Shown: positions 47,129-57,433 of the stretch, in pieces | Numbering within the stretch: position 1 is the stretch's first letter | Layout: each line of letters begins with the position of its first letter | NCBI GenBank assembly: GCA_004299845.1 | Contig: CP036201.1 | Coordinates: 1,240,001-1,304,000 of the forward strand | Length of the DNA stretch: 64,000 nucleotides | Direction of reading: 5' to 3' | Source of the DNA: Verrucomicrobia bacterium S94 | GTDB lineage: Bacteria; Verrucomicrobiota; Kiritimatiellia; Kiritimatiellales; Pontiellaceae | Translations under genes and position numbers: made by a program | Notes under the pieces: model-generated | Databases searched by the model: none | The model's input: only the letters and a program-made list of their open reading frames with translations | What the model was told of the DNA's origin: nothing

Positions 47129-48622
47129 CTAATCGATCACCAGCGGTTTTTTCTTTGCGGCTTCTTTATTCAGCTTCTTCCGAAGATCTGCATAAAATTT
47201 AAGCCGGGCCTGCTGATAGGCCCCGGCCTGCAGAAATTTATTCGGCTGATTTCCGGCATTCCATTCATTCCATAGCTTTGCCAGTTTCTTCCGCAGTTCC
47301 GGTTGCTCATCGACAATATTATTGCGTTCATAAGGATCCCGCTTCATATCGAAAAGCATCGGCTTATCACCGACCTCACTTCGCGGAAGAAGGTATTTAG
47401 CCTCCGGAGTACGGACCGCCCAGTACTGTCCATCCTGCATACGCCAAAAGAGGGCGTTATGCGGAGCCTCTTTCTTTTCTCCGGTGATATACGGAATAAG
47501 ATTCACGCCCTCAATCTCCGGCCCTGAAGTATCGCCCTTTCCCAATGCAACAACGGTTGCTGCAATATCGAGCGAAATTACCGGCAGATCATAGGTGATG
47601 CCGCCTTTCAACCCGTTCGGCCAGTGCATAATAAACGGAACATGATTCCCACCTTCCAGCATACTGCCTTTCCCGCCGCGGAAATTACCGCTGTCTCCCC
47701 AGTCATGCGATGCCCCCCGCGGCGTTCCGTAAGGACGGGCCTTATCGACAATTCCGCCGTTGTCCGACAGAAAAAAGATCACGGTGTCCTCAAACTTTCC
47801 GGAATCTTTCAGCGCTTCAACCACCATGCCGATTCCCTGGTCCATTGCATCCACCATCGCCGCATAAATCCGCCGCTCCCGATGGTCGATGTGTGCATAT
47901 TTTTCAATCAGCTCTTTCGGAGCCTCCAAAGGCGCATGCGGCGCGTTATAGGCCAGATAAAGACAAAAGGGTTTATCCGATTCGCGAACAAACTGAGCTG
48001 CTTCACGACTCAGCTGCGTCGTCAGATATTCATCAAACTCCGCCGTATTGTTGTTGCGCGACAGCGGCCAATAACCGCCTTCATTGGCCGTGTAGTGCGG
48101 CTTGCCGTTCTCAAGCTCAAGCGGAAAGGTGGTATTTACGTTTTCCGGGAAATAGGTATGGCCGCCCGACAGAAAACCGAAAAAATAATCAAATCCCCGA
48201 TTGTTCGGATGGTAAACATGCGACCCGCCAAGGTGCCATTTCCCAATCATTCCGGTACGGTATCCGGACTGCTTCAACCGTTTTGCAAAGGTCACTTCGC
48301 TCAGGGGCAGACCGCTGTACTGATCAAAAAAGGCATTGGTTAAATTAATTTCCAAACCGAATCGCGCCTGATACCGCCCTGTGATCAATCCCGCACGCGA
48401 CGGCCCGCAGTACGGATGCGTAACATAACCGTTCGCAAACTGTACCCCATCATGAGCCAGCTTATCCAGTGCCGGAGTTCTGATTTCCGTTGAACCGGTA
48501 AATCCCAGATCCGCATAACCCAGATCATCCGCAAGAATGATCAGAAAGTTCGGCCGCTCCGCAGCATAAACCGAAACCGCACAGACCGTTATCATCATCC
48601 ATTTCAAAATATGTCTCATCAT
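47129..48622 (-). CDS. Secreted sulfatase with CGPSR motif
   Basis: The start at 48622 (ATG after AAGGA, 8 bases) is favoured over a GTG two codons earlier, giving 497 residues. A signal peptide (WMMITVCAVSVYAA) is followed by NFLIILADDLGYADLG, active-site CGPSR with Cys72, and GKWHLGGSHVYHP. NRGFDYFFGFLSGGH and the metal site FFLSDNGGIVDK complete the pattern. It resembles the sulfatase at 21971 in length and in the shared LFWRM-type region, but the active-site motif differs (G for A). The sulfated sugar is not known. It is the first gene of the six-sulfatase run, 100 bases after the PEP-CTERM gene. Confidence 0.95.
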   Translation of the reverse strand: MMRHILKWMMITVCAVSVYAAERPNFLIILADDLGYADLGFTGSTEIRTPALDKLAHDGVQFANGYVTHPYCGPSRAGLITGRYQARFGLEINLTNAFFDQYSGLPLSEVTFAKRLKQSGYRTGMIGKWHLGGSHVYHPNNRGFDYFFGFLSGGHTYFPENVNTTFPLELENGKPHYTANEGGYWPLSRNNNTAEFDEYLTTQLSREAAQFVRESDKPFCLYLAYNAPHAPLEAPKELIEKYAHIDHRERRIYAAMVDAMDQGIGMVVEALKDSGKFEDTVIFFLSDNGGIVDKARPYGTPRGASHDWGDSGNFRGGKGSMLEGGNHVPFIMHWPNGLKGGITYDLPVISLDIAATVVALGKGDTSGPEIEGVNLIPYITGEKKEAPHNALFWRMQDGQYWAVRTPEAKYLLPRSEVGDKPMLFDMKRDPYERNNIVDEQPELRKKLAKLWNEWNAGNQPNKFLQAGAYQQARLKFYADLRKKLNKEAAKKKPLVID

Positions 48623-48663
48623 TTCCACTTTCCTTCATCACATACCGCCTTCAATAATCAGAC

Positions 48664-48700
48664 GCGAAAATGGCAGCAGAAACACTCTGCTGCCATTCGC
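48664..48700 (-). terminator. Hairpin after the PEP-CTERM gene
   Basis: AATGGCAGCAG (48669-48679) pairs with CTGCTGCCATT (48687-48697), extended by GCG/CGC past a small bulge. No strong T run follows on the minus strand, so some read-through into the sulfatase run is possible. Confidence 0.5.
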
Positions 48701-48722
48701 TTCACATTACTGAAAACAGGTG

Positions 48723-49490
48723 TTACACCGCAAAACGACGACGGACAACCAGGATACTTCCGCCGAACAAAGCAATCAGGCCCAAGGTCGCCGGTTCCGG
48801 AATCACAGCAATATCCACATTATCCAGATAGTATTCGCTTCCTTTGGAAGTTTCAGGAATATTCCAGTGGAACAGAACTGAATTCACAGACCCTTTATCC
48901 GTCTGGGGAGTCGTTTCCCAGACCTGGGTTTCTCCTCCGTATTCCGTCAGTGTAATTTTATACGTATCCGGATCAGCACCGTTCGGAGCATATTCACCGG
49001 TAAAACGATACCAGGTATCCTCCTTTATCGTATCTGAAAGCATAACATTACTACTGCCGTCATGATTCAGAAACTGATTGCTGTCTGTTCCTGTTTTGTT
49101 CTGAAAGAAACTCGTATTGGAACCTTTACCGGTATCCGACTGTATCTGCATATTCGCCAGAGTCGCTGCGTTTGCACTCGGGCTCATAAAATCAAATTGA
49201 ACCCTCAGGGCTTCTCCGTCACCGACACTTCCGCTGTCCATGGTGAATCTGAGATTAACCTCTCCAACGTCGGATTCATCGTACATCAGAAGCGATTTCC
49301 CCGTCGGATTGGAGGCGGCTGTAAATGCGGATTCCGTTCCGGTCGCAGCGGCATACGTATCCGCATCCGCTGTGCCCTGATAGGAAATAACCCACGCGGC
49401 ATCCATACCGCTGTCAAAATTATCCGTCAGTAGCGAGCCATGCGCCACAACTGCCGGAATAACCATGAGTGTGATCATCCAGTTCTTCAT
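48723..49490 (-). CDS. PEP-CTERM sorting-domain protein
   Basis: This 255-residue protein has an N-terminal signal peptide (MITLMVIPAVVAHG) and a beta-rich LamG-like body (LLTDNFDSGMDAAWV to EYYLDNVDIAV). The C-terminus is a complete PEP-CTERM signal: VIPEPATLGLIALFGGSIL, then RRR. In this system an exosortase cleaves at the PEP motif and hands the protein to the cell surface or matrix. No exosortase is encoded in the window. It is the only PEP-CTERM protein here, while its large neighbours use a different tail. The body probably binds carbohydrate, though no function is recognised. Confidence 0.9.
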   Translation of the reverse strand: MKNWMITLMVIPAVVAHGSLLTDNFDSGMDAAWVISYQGTADADTYAAATGTESAFTAASNPTGKSLLMYDESDVGEVNLRFTMDSGSVGDGEALRVQFDFMSPSANAATLANMQIQSDTGKGSNTSFFQNKTGTDSNQFLNHDGSSNVMLSDTIKEDTWYRFTGEYAPNGADPDTYKITLTEYGGETQVWETTPQTDKGSVNSVLFHWNIPETSKGSEYYLDNVDIAVIPEPATLGLIALFGGSILVVRRRFAV

Positions 49491-49522
49491 TATTTCTCCT
49501 TCTATTCTATGGTTAAAATAAG

Positions 49523-49600
49523 ATCCCCGCCTTGCGGCGGGGCCACTCCGTTAAGGGTGGAGTGTGATGATGAAAATGATCCTGCGCCCGAAGGCGCAGG
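49523..49600 (-). terminator. Cluster of three hairpins after the 1120-residue protein gene
   Basis: In minus-strand order these are: CCTGCGCC/GGCGCAGG (49581-49588 and 49593-49600), CACTCC/GGAGTG (49544-49549 and 49559-49564) and CCCCGCC/GGCGGGG (49525-49531 and 49536-49542). ATCTTATTTTAACC follows. The first hairpin and its flank recur after the gene at 57917. Confidence 0.6.
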
Positions 49601-49610
49601 CCGGGGCACA

Positions 49611-52600
49611 TCAGAGTTCATTAACCTTCAGATCAATGAACTTTGTTGCAGCGGTTGCCGGAATAAAGTTGGTTACGGCCTTCAAATAATAATCAATGTT
49701 GGCTTCACCGATTTTCACTACTTCCGCATCCGGTGCAAAACCGGCAGCGACCAGGTTTTCGGTGGTTTCGAGCGAATACTCAATGCCCGGTTCCGGATCG
49801 CGCAGCTCAACATTGACGAAGATGAATCCGTTGGTACCCATATATTCGGCTACAGACAACTCCGGCAGCATGCCGGGATTTTCCGGGTCATTCGGATCAC
49901 CGAGGAAAGCATATTCCTTCAGATTGCTCACCCTATCACCATCTGTATCTTCATACAGATTGGAGATACTGTTATTGGCAGCCCAGTAGTCGAGAGACGG
50001 AACAGATCCACTGACATTGACAATCAGCTGAACCGGTTTAAAACGCAGCTGTTCGTCCGAATACCAGCCGACGGCATTGATATCGGTAAATCCAAGGTTT
50101 GCCCCCGTATCGAAAGAGGAAGGCTGCCCCATCTCCGAACCGATGGTTACCGGAAGCTCACCGAAGTTCGCCTCGGCAATGTTGGGAATATGCAGAGTTC
50201 CAGTGGTGTTCCATGCCCCGCCGGTGCCGTTTCCGGCCGAGTCCTCACTGACATACCAGGTATTGCCGTTGCGGACTGCAATCTGGAACGTTCCCGAAGA
50301 AAGCAGTTTGTTCGCAATCCGCACATCCACAGCATTGGCAATGGCATCTACCGAAGCAGTCGGTTCCGCCCAGTCGGTTGACTCCACATACCACAGCAGA
50401 TCCGCACGGGGAGCCCCTCCGTTCTGTCGATACTCAAAGTTGTCTGTGGTAACGCCGTTTCCGGTATTGGCGTTGTTAAACCGATAACCAATGTCGCCCC
50501 GTCCATCTGTAATATCCGCAGCCAATGCGTCCAGCAGAGTATACGCATAGAACGTCGGTCCGTTGTATTCACTGCTGGAAATCAGCGGCGTAACGGTGTT
50601 GTCGATGTAGACAAGCGAACCGTTGGTCGTCAGCCCGTCGGTCAGCCCGAAATTAACATTCGCGCTTCCCATGTCCTCATTGACCCCGTCAAATTCCAGC
50701 ACGGTCACCGATGCAAACGGCGCTCCCGGAATTTCATCTGAATCCGCAATACCCGTATCGAAATAACCGCGAACCGTGTACCAGTTGGTTACTCCGTTGA
50801 AACGTGGAGTATCAAGAACAACGGTATCCGTTACATTTGTAACTACAATCTGTGGTCCGCCTTCGGTTTCAGCCATCAATAGGTCATAACTGTTGGCTTC
50901 CAGTGCCGCATCCCAGCTGACAGTCACACTTCGATCTCCTCCAACGGCTAACACTCCGGACGGAGGGGTCGGTACCGGAGGATAATTCGTATGGGTTACG
51001 CGCAACGATTCCAGCACAACATCCGTTTTGTTGGTATATGTACTATTGCTTTTCCAGGCATTCCTGTAATGCGACATCGTGAATTTAGAGGCGGAGCTGT
51101 CATACATGCCCGTTTTTTCCGGGCTGACGACATAGTCCAGGCTCGTATTTGTTGCCGTGGATGAACTGAGCGTAGCCTTTGCCTGATAAATACCCGGTTC
51201 ACGGGTTTTTCGGATGCTCCAGTCCAGCGTAATCGTTTCTGTGACCAGATCGTCTGCTGATACACCGTCACCCTCTTCATTTTCCGGATCCCAGCTGAGA
51301 TCTTCACGCTGAAGTTCAGCCAGCTTTGTGGTATTATCTGCATTTTCCGTTGTGAAAAGTACAGCCACATTACCGTCTGCCGCCAGACGTACCAGCATCA
51401 GTGCTTTATCGGCATCCCAGGCAATATGCGGGGAATCTTCAGCGGCGGTCGGACCGAAAGATAAGATATCGGAATTTAACAGAGTCGCCACAGACTGACC
51501 GTCTGCGGTATATCCCTGGAGCTTGAATTGAATCGTACCTTCCAGCGTATCGTCCGGATTATTATCCATCAGTTTGTCCAGATAGACAGCATTACCGAGG
51601 TAATTCGTATCCACAAATCCGTTGCCGACCGTTGAGGCTTCACCGCTGGATGAAGCATTGACGATGTTAAAAGCATTCGGATCAGAATCGGCAGAAGCCT
51701 TCCAGCCCTGCTGACCGGCCAGATCGCCGTTGGAATATCCCTCTGCAGCAGTAAAGGACGTATCGATGATCGTTCCGGTGAAGATGGCGGTCGGCGTTAC
51801 GGAAACTTCTATGGAATTGGTTGAATTTGCAAAACCGTCATAAACTGCCTGAACCGTATAGAAATACTCGGTGTTATTTACCAGACCGGTATCCACCAGA
51901 TTGGTTCCGGTCAGATTGGTGAACGCAACACCGTAAGACCCGCTCACGGTCGAACGGAATACATCGTAACTGGAAGCTTCGAGCGTACCATCCCAGCTTA
52001 ACGTAACCTGGGAATCATACGGAAGCGCAACAACATTAGTCGGAGCCACCAAATCCGGAGAAACAATTGATTTCTCCACTGAGAGGCTTTCTATATCCAT
52101 GTCGATCATGCCATTACCGAAAACAGCGTACTGCGCCGAATACGCATCCGTGTGCCGGCCCATAGCCAGAACAGGATCGGTTGCCGCATAGACTCCGGAT
52201 GCTTTATTTTTCCCGGCAGTCGATACGACACGCCCGCCCAGCCCGTTTGTGCGCACATCATCGACCCAGGCTCCGGTGTTTTTATTCGATACACTGCCCC
52301 AGGCCAGATAATTTCCGTCGGTGGTTTTGCGGATGGTCCACGACAGATGAAGCTCATCAGACTGGCAGTCGCCCGTTTGCGGATTCATACCCAGCACTTC
52401 CTGACCCGCCGGCTCTACCCAGGTATCTCCATCAGAAGGTGTCTGAAAAATACGCAGATCCGCATCCTGTTCGGAACAGAGCTGCATATCGAGCCGGTTA
52501 TTGGCCCGATAGCGCAGAAACAGCACCACATCATTCTGGTCAAACTCACTCAGCCCGTTTGTGGTTGATGAAGTTAAACCGATTGTAAAAAAGTTCGCAT

Positions 52601-52973
52601 TGGGCATGGTGCCGTTCCCAGCATACGTGCCTTGCGGAATACTGAAACTGAAATCCATCTCCCCGGTCCACTCACTGTAAAGCTCATTTCCGGCCGATGC
52701 TTCATTCAGATAGACATAACTGCCGTTCGTCGTAACCAGAAAGGCCGCATCACTGGCCGCGTCGTTGATCAGCCAGTCTGAATTATCGACAGTAAATGCA
52801 TTGGTTCCCAATTGCGGGAGACTGTTCTCATCAAACTGCTGCAGAGCGGTCCAGTTGTTCTGGCCACTGAGATCCCCGGGCGAATAACTGCCGGCAGTAC
52901 TGTCAAACAGGACCTGACCGTACGAAAGTGCAGCCATCCCCACTGCGCATGCGGCAAGTGTATATTTTCTCAT
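49611..52973 (-). CDS. Large secreted modular protein with two GQxxW modules
   Basis: This protein of 1120 residues has a signal peptide (LAACAVGMAALSYGQ). Module 1 (about 21-302) opens SYSPGDLSGQNNW. A fibronectin III-like domain follows (about 308-394; PTNVVALPYDSQVTLSW). Module 2 (about 398-675) opens EGYSNGDLAGQQGW, and a second Fn3-like domain (SGVLAVGGDRSVTVSWD) follows. Then come another beta-rich domain and, from about 1009, DTDGDRVSNLKEY with a tail ending FIDLKV. The 57917 product shares the module-2-Fn3-tail order. No enzyme signature is seen; a surface glycan-binding or scaffold role is likely. It lies just downstream of a kinase/regulator pair and has a LacI-type box before its start, so it is probably inducible. 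Confidence 0.75.
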   Translation of the reverse strand: MRKYTLAACAVGMAALSYGQVLFDSTAGSYSPGDLSGQNNWTALQQFDENSLPQLGTNAFTVDNSDWLINDAASDAAFLVTTNGSYVYLNEASAGNELYSEWTGEMDFSFSIPQGTYAGNGTMPNANFFTIGLTSSTTNGLSEFDQNDVVLFLRYRANNRLDMQLCSEQDADLRIFQTPSDGDTWVEPAGQEVLGMNPQTGDCQSDELHLSWTIRKTTDGNYLAWGSVSNKNTGAWVDDVRTNGLGGRVVSTAGKNKASGVYAATDPVLAMGRHTDAYSAQYAVFGNGMIDMDIESLSVEKSIVSPDLVAPTNVVALPYDSQVTLSWDGTLEASSYDVFRSTVSGSYGVAFTNLTGTNLVDTGLVNNTEYFYTVQAVYDGFANSTNSIEVSVTPTAIFTGTIIDTSFTAAEGYSNGDLAGQQGWKASADSDPNAFNIVNASSSGEASTVGNGFVDTNYLGNAVYLDKLMDNNPDDTLEGTIQFKLQGYTADGQSVATLLNSDILSFGPTAAEDSPHIAWDADKALMLVRLAADGNVAVLFTTENADNTTKLAELQREDLSWDPENEEGDGVSADDLVTETITLDWSIRKTREPGIYQAKATLSSSTATNTSLDYVVSPEKTGMYDSSASKFTMSHYRNAWKSNSTYTNKTDVVLESLRVTHTNYPPVPTPPSGVLAVGGDRSVTVSWDAALEANSYDLLMAETEGGPQIVVTNVTDTVVLDTPRFNGVTNWYTVRGYFDTGIADSDEIPGAPFASVTVLEFDGVNEDMGSANVNFGLTDGLTTNGSLVYIDNTVTPLISSSEYNGPTFYAYTLLDALAADITDGRGDIGYRFNNANTGNGVTTDNFEYRQNGGAPRADLLWYVESTDWAEPTASVDAIANAVDVRIANKLLSSGTFQIAVRNGNTWYVSEDSAGNGTGGAWNTTGTLHIPNIAEANFGELPVTIGSEMGQPSSFDTGANLGFTDINAVGWYSDEQLRFKPVQLIVNVSGSVPSLDYWAANNSISNLYEDTDGDRVSNLKEYAFLGDPNDPENPGMLPELSVAEYMGTNGFIFVNVELRDPEPGIEYSLETTENLVAAGFAPDAEVVKIGEANIDYYLKAVTNFIPATAATKFIDLKVNEL

Positions 52974-53011
52974 CTTTATCCTCCATTTATGTGCTTAACA
53001 CTCCCGTTTTC

Positions 53012-53068
53012 GAGAGCGTTAACATCATTTCTTACATGGAGAATAAATTGTGTCTATCTATCCGATAG
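53012..53068 (-). promoter_or_regulatory. LacI-type box and CTATCC palindrome before the 1120-residue protein gene
   Basis: GAGAGCGTTAACAT (53012-53025) matches the box before the gene at 60724. CTATCTATCCGATAG (53054-53068) contains the palindrome CTATC-C-GATAG. On the minus strand, the distance from GATAG to the end of the box (47 bases) is the same in both genes. Confidence 0.5.
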
Positions 53069-53092
53069 TTTACATGGCCGAAAGAATAGGTT

Positions 53093-53719
53093 TCAGTCGT
53101 CCAGATGAAGAATACCGCGTTTATAGGCAAAAACAACGGCCTGAGTCCGGTCAGCCGCACCGAGTTTATCGCGTAGATTGGCAATATGCAGTTTAACGGT
53201 AGCCAGAGAAATATTGAGCACATCTCCGATTTCCTTATTGCTGTTGCCGTCTGCTAATAATTTCAGCACTTCCATTTCACGACGGGTCAGATCCGGCTGT
53301 TTCAACCGGTTGTCCAGTTTGGCCGAAATCTGAGGAGGAAAATAGGTTCCTCCGGCCGCGACCTCCTGAATCGCTGCGATGACATCGCGAACTCCTCCGG
53401 CCTTTTTGGTCAGATAGCCTTTCACCCCGGCCTGCTTGGCCAGATAAATATCCTCTTCGGAATCAAAAACCGAAAGCAGAATCACTTTGGCTTCCGGATC
53501 TTCAGCCCTGATTTTTTTTGTGCATTCAATCCCGCTTTCGCCACCGGGCATCTGATAATCCATCGTAATCACGTCCGGCTTTTCCCTACGGAAAACCTCC
53601 AGCGCTTCGACACTGTTTCCAGCCTCACCGGCCACTTCCAGCTCCGGCTCGATCCCGATCGCCTCGGTCAGGCCCAAACGCATCAATGCATTATCATCCA
53701 CCACAAGAATACGAATCAT
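53093..53719 (-). CDS. NarL/LuxR-type response regulator, pair 2
   Basis: This 208-residue protein has a receiver (RILVVDDN; phospho-acceptor Asp54 in [12 protein letters not shown]; conserved Lys in GYLTKKAGG). The C-terminal LuxR helix-turn-helix reads [21 protein letters not shown], then [22 protein letters not shown]. It follows the kinase gene with a one-base gap and was surely made with it. It is a close paralog of the regulator at 60944, which pairs with a paralogous kinase. No terminator is seen between it and the modular protein gene 120 bases downstream, which is its most likely target. Confidence 0.95.
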   Translation of the reverse strand: MIRILVVDDNALMRLGLTEAIGIEPELEVAGEAGNSVEALEVFRREKPDVITMDYQMPGGESGIECTKKIRAEDPEAKVILLSVFDSEEDIYLAKQAGVKGYLTKKAGGVRDVIAAIQEVAAGGTYFPPQISAKLDNRLKQPDLTRREMEVLKLLADGNSNKEIGDVLNISLATVKLHIANLRDKLGAADRTQAVVFAYKRGILHLDD

Positions 53720-53720
53720 A

Positions 53721-55895
53721 TCAACTCACCAGCCATTTTCTGAGCGAAGGAATCTTCAGACAAATGGAAGTTCCCTTTCCTTTTTCACTCATTACATTCA
53801 GTTCACCGTGCAACTGTTCCGCACGTTCTCTCATACCCTGCAAACCGAAATGTCCGAGTTTTACACTGCCCGATACATCAAAACCGATGCCGTCATCCTC
53901 TACAAGAATATCCAGCGCGTCGTCCTGATATTCTATCATCACACGAATTACGGAAGGAGACGCATGCCGGGCCGCATTGCTGACAGCTTCTTTAATAAAC
54001 AGCAGCAGATTCCGCTCTGCTTTCAGTTTCAGACGCACCGGATTCCCCTTGTGCTCATACTGCAGTTCCGCCCCGCATTCCCGGGCCAGCGGTTCAATAC
54101 TGATCTCCACCGCCGAGAGTAAATCCATTTTTTCCAGCAGACCGCCGCGCAGTTCGAGAATCGTTGCACGCGATTCCTGACTGCAACGCATCACCATATT
54201 TTCCACCACTTCCAGCGCACGGGAATTTTTCGCCGCCGCCTTCTCCACCTCAAACCGCTGACGTTCGATCAGGGCACCCTGCCTGTCGTTTTCCATCATC
54301 GACTCAAACTGTTCCAGGAACGCCAGCTGCTGCTCCCGGTTCAGTTCGACCAGCCGCTGACAACCGCTCAGCTGAATCGATGCCCCGGCCAGTCCCTGTT
54401 CCAGATTATCATGTAGTTCGCGTGCCATACGCGAGCGTTCCTCCATAACCGCCTCCCGCTCCACCTTTTCACTGATAATCCGGGTCTGACGCTCAACCGT
54501 TTTACGCAAAGCCGCAATCCAGATCAGAAACAGGGCGGACGATGTGACTGCACTCCCTGAAAACCAGAGCAGTCGGCGGGTATTCCACCACGGAGCCGGC
54601 GACAGCACCTCAACATCCCCCGCATCCCGCACCTCCAGCCGGAAACCGACCACATCAAGATACCAACGACGGTCAGGCCGCTTCAGAATATTACACAAAC
54701 CGGTCAGACGGAGTTCCGCCCCCGGTTCCAGCCGCTCATCATGCTGCATATCGGCAGGAAGCACCACATCGAAAACCTGTTCACCCGCCCGGCATCGCAG
54801 CAGCTGCATAGTGGAACCGTCTTCGCTGAAATATTCACTGCTGTAATCCACCAGTTCCGCTTCCACCTGAATCAGGTTAAAATTAAGGCGCGCATCAATA
54901 GGATCCTTCTGAAGATCTATGGTAATCGGTTCCAGCGGTCCCGAATGACCCAACACCTCCACTGAACCGGCAATAAAGGCCGGACTGACCGGCTGCGGAT
55001 CCACAATACCGACCACGGCAACTTCATCACCCGGTTTAACCTGCGTTGCCGGAGGTACAGATACCCGGAGCCCGGCCTTTTCGTTGCGGATAAAGATTTC
55101 GCCTTCCGCTGCATGAATAACGGTTCCAAAGGTCCGGATCGGCCGGTTCACCACCATACGGAAACGCATCAGCTCATGAATCCGGGCCTCCATCTCCACA
55201 TTCATCCGGAATTCGGTTCCCGCCTTTCTGAAATCATCGGCGGAATGTACATAAAAAATGCGATCCACCATCTGCCGGTTCAGGTTGAACACTGTCCCCG
55301 CAACGGCATTGCAGTGAACAAAACTGAAAAGATGAGATTCCAGTTTTTTCATATTCTCTTTGGAATAAGGAACCTGCAGATTGAGAATCCGAGCGTTTCG
55401 TCGGACCTCCACCTGAATAAATTTAGAATTGGCCGACCGGGTCAATGATAGTACCCGGCCGCGAACCTGAACCCAGGTTGCATCCAGGCCGGTGGAAAGA
55501 AAATCATTATTCTGCACAGGGCGCCCATCCGGAACCGGCTCATGCCCCACCACCTCAATGGATTCCGCTCGGACCGCCGGTGCAAACCCACCGGCAGTGG
55601 TAACCCCCGCAATCCGGACCAGATCACCCTGCTTCAACCCCTTAACCACAGCGGGGTCCGTCGGCCCCTCCACAAACACGCCCTCCTCTCCATCAAAAAT
55701 GAAAAGTCCGTTCTGCAGAGGATTCGTACGAACCACCTGGGCCTGCAGCTCAACCGGCCGTCCTTCGGCCGCATTTTCCGGCTTCATCCGCCGCAAACGA
55801 TATATCGAATCCAGCGCACCCTGTGCCGCCGCACCGAGTGCCAAAAAAAACATCAGAAAAAATCGAACCCCAGACCGTTTCATTGAAAAACTCAT
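53721..55895 (-). CDS. Sensor histidine kinase with OB-fold-like periplasmic repeats, pair 2
   Basis: The start is set at 55895 (724 residues; 55883 is possible), because the longer frame lacks a signal sequence and runs into the fucosidase gene. A hydrophobic start ([16 protein letters not shown]) exports a sensor of about 400 residues. It is built of repeated OB-like strands: [40 protein letters not shown] and [12 protein letters not shown]. One membrane helix (about 443-464) follows. The kinase has His495 in [15 protein letters not shown]-box [12 protein letters not shown] and G-box VEDDGIGF. It lies downstream of the GH29 gene. The ligand is unknown; a glycan fragment is a natural guess. 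Confidence 0.92.
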   Translation of the reverse strand: MSFSMKRSGVRFFLMFFLALGAAAQGALDSIYRLRRMKPENAAEGRPVELQAQVVRTNPLQNGLFIFDGEEGVFVEGPTDPAVVKGLKQGDLVRIAGVTTAGGFAPAVRAESIEVVGHEPVPDGRPVQNNDFLSTGLDATWVQVRGRVLSLTRSANSKFIQVEVRRNARILNLQVPYSKENMKKLESHLFSFVHCNAVAGTVFNLNRQMVDRIFYVHSADDFRKAGTEFRMNVEMEARIHELMRFRMVVNRPIRTFGTVIHAAEGEIFIRNEKAGLRVSVPPATQVKPGDEVAVVGIVDPQPVSPAFIAGSVEVLGHSGPLEPITIDLQKDPIDARLNFNLIQVEAELVDYSSEYFSEDGSTMQLLRCRAGEQVFDVVLPADMQHDERLEPGAELRLTGLCNILKRPDRRWYLDVVGFRLEVRDAGDVEVLSPAPWWNTRRLLWFSGSAVTSSALFLIWIAALRKTVERQTRIISEKVEREAVMEERSRMARELHDNLEQGLAGASIQLSGCQRLVELNREQQLAFLEQFESMMENDRQGALIERQRFEVEKAAAKNSRALEVVENMVMRCSQESRATILELRGGLLEKMDLLSAVEISIEPLARECGAELQYEHKGNPVRLKLKAERNLLLFIKEAVSNAARHASPSVIRVMIEYQDDALDILVEDDGIGFDVSGSVKLGHFGLQGMRERAEQLHGELNVMSEKGKGTSICLKIPSLRKWLVS

Positions 55896-55954
55896 AACAG
55901 AACAATCTAGCAGGCCGGAATCCGAAGAACAAGGCAGGGGAGGTTCTTCCCCCT

Positions 55955-57433
55955 CTACTTCCGCCGAATCTTCAGAACATAGGCAAAATCGCAGGGTTTT
56001 TCTTTCGGAAATCTGACCGTCAGCGCCTCCGGCGACTGCGTCCATTCAAGAGCCTCCTCACACCCCAGAAGTTCCAGCGACTGAATATCGCCGGGATGCA
56101 GCTTTCCGGCAGAACCCAGCACCTGAACCTTAAGCTCTTCCCCGGGCCACCCCAGAACGATGGCATAGAGGATTTTTCCCTTCTGCGTGAAGCGGATATC
56201 CTCCGCGCCCCAGTGCGGAATATTTTTATCTTTCCCATCCCAGGTGCCGTGCTGATGATGCCCCGGCGAAGTTTCCTCGGTCGGCCCCTCCCCAAAATAA
56301 CTCCAGGGAACCGTATCATAAACAGCCTCCCCGTTCAGCCTCAGCCAATCCCCGAGGTCCGTGAGCTGTTTCACCTGATCCTCCGAAAATGAACCATCGG
56401 CCATTGGCGGAACACTCAGCAGAAGGCGCCCGTTTTTACTCGTAAGATCGACCAGCAGATCCACCAGATGGTTCGCCGATTTCATCGGATTATCAGGGTT
56501 ATAAAACCACGGGGTTCCCCATTCCAGATGATGGGCCATATTGATATCCGCCATCCACGGATCATACTGCAGACCGATCAGACTGCCGTTTTCAATATCG
56601 CGCATACCGATGCCGGGCGGAATATCAAACGATTTATAAATGAACTCCACCTCGCGCCCATCCGCTGCGGCCTGATTAAAGAAATAAGCTAAATGCTTCT
56701 GCTGCCACGGTTCGGGAATGGTACGGATTGCATTATCCTTTCCCGGAAGATGACGCCCCTGAACACTGCGTTTCTGTAATTCCGAACCCACGGTCCCGCC
56801 ATAGCTTGTATCCACCCAGACCATATCCGGCTCATACTTATCGATCGCTTCCTTCATACGGGCAAACCAGCCCTCCAGCAAAATCTCCGCCCGACGCCCG
56901 GCATTTGCCGTATACAGCGGTTCATCTTTTTCTCCCGCCGGATCCAGAACCAGCTTGTTTTCCGGCGAAACCTGACCCCAGATCGACCTGTTGTTATGAA
57001 ACGACATCAGTACCTTCATATCGCGTTTCCGGAGTTCGGATACCAGCTCACCGACCATATCAATTTTAGGTCCGCGCTTTGCCATCGTCCAGTCCGAGAA
57101 ATCGCTGTCCCAGTTCAGAATGCCCGATCCATGCCACGCCACCGGTCCGGCAAACTGCGCCCCCGCCTTTTCAAACAGATCGACCCATGCTGCGGCATCA
57201 AACTTTTCGCCGCGCCACATCTCAAAAGCCTCAAGACGCGAAATTTCATGCCCTTTCAGCTTTTCCGCAAGCTGAATGGTCTGCGGCCCCCAATGGCAGT
57301 AGATTCCAAACTTCATGCCGTCCATCCACTCCGGCGTCTGATGTTTCCGTAACGAGCTCCAATCGGCCTTATACGTTTCTCCGCCCGCAGTCGCTGCACA
57401 GATCAGTATCGATAACACAGTTTTGATATTCAT
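55955..57433 (-). CDS. Secreted GH29-family alpha-L-fucosidase-type enzyme
   Basis: This 492-residue protein has a signal peptide (VLSILICAATAGG). The family pattern is clear: WMDGMKFGIYCHWGP (residues 36-50), the EYEP-like YEPDMVWVDTSYG with nucleophile Asp208, and LLLSVPPMADGSF toward the end of the barrel. GH29 enzymes release alpha-L-fucose, or in some members alpha-L-galactose, by a retaining mechanism. The acid/base cannot be named from the sequence. The start lies after a gap that holds a possible LacI-type box. It is 59 bases upstream of the kinase of pair 2, so enzyme and sensor may be co-expressed, giving feedback on the sugar released. Confidence 0.93.
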   Translation of the reverse strand: MNIKTVLSILICAATAGGETYKADWSSLRKHQTPEWMDGMKFGIYCHWGPQTIQLAEKLKGHEISRLEAFEMWRGEKFDAAAWVDLFEKAGAQFAGPVAWHGSGILNWDSDFSDWTMAKRGPKIDMVGELVSELRKRDMKVLMSFHNNRSIWGQVSPENKLVLDPAGEKDEPLYTANAGRRAEILLEGWFARMKEAIDKYEPDMVWVDTSYGGTVGSELQKRSVQGRHLPGKDNAIRTIPEPWQQKHLAYFFNQAAADGREVEFIYKSFDIPPGIGMRDIENGSLIGLQYDPWMADINMAHHLEWGTPWFYNPDNPMKSANHLVDLLVDLTSKNGRLLLSVPPMADGSFSEDQVKQLTDLGDWLRLNGEAVYDTVPWSYFGEGPTEETSPGHHQHGTWDGKDKNIPHWGAEDIRFTQKGKILYAIVLGWPGEELKVQVLGSAGKLHPGDIQSLELLGCEEALEWTQSPEALTVRFPKEKPCDFAYVLKIRRK

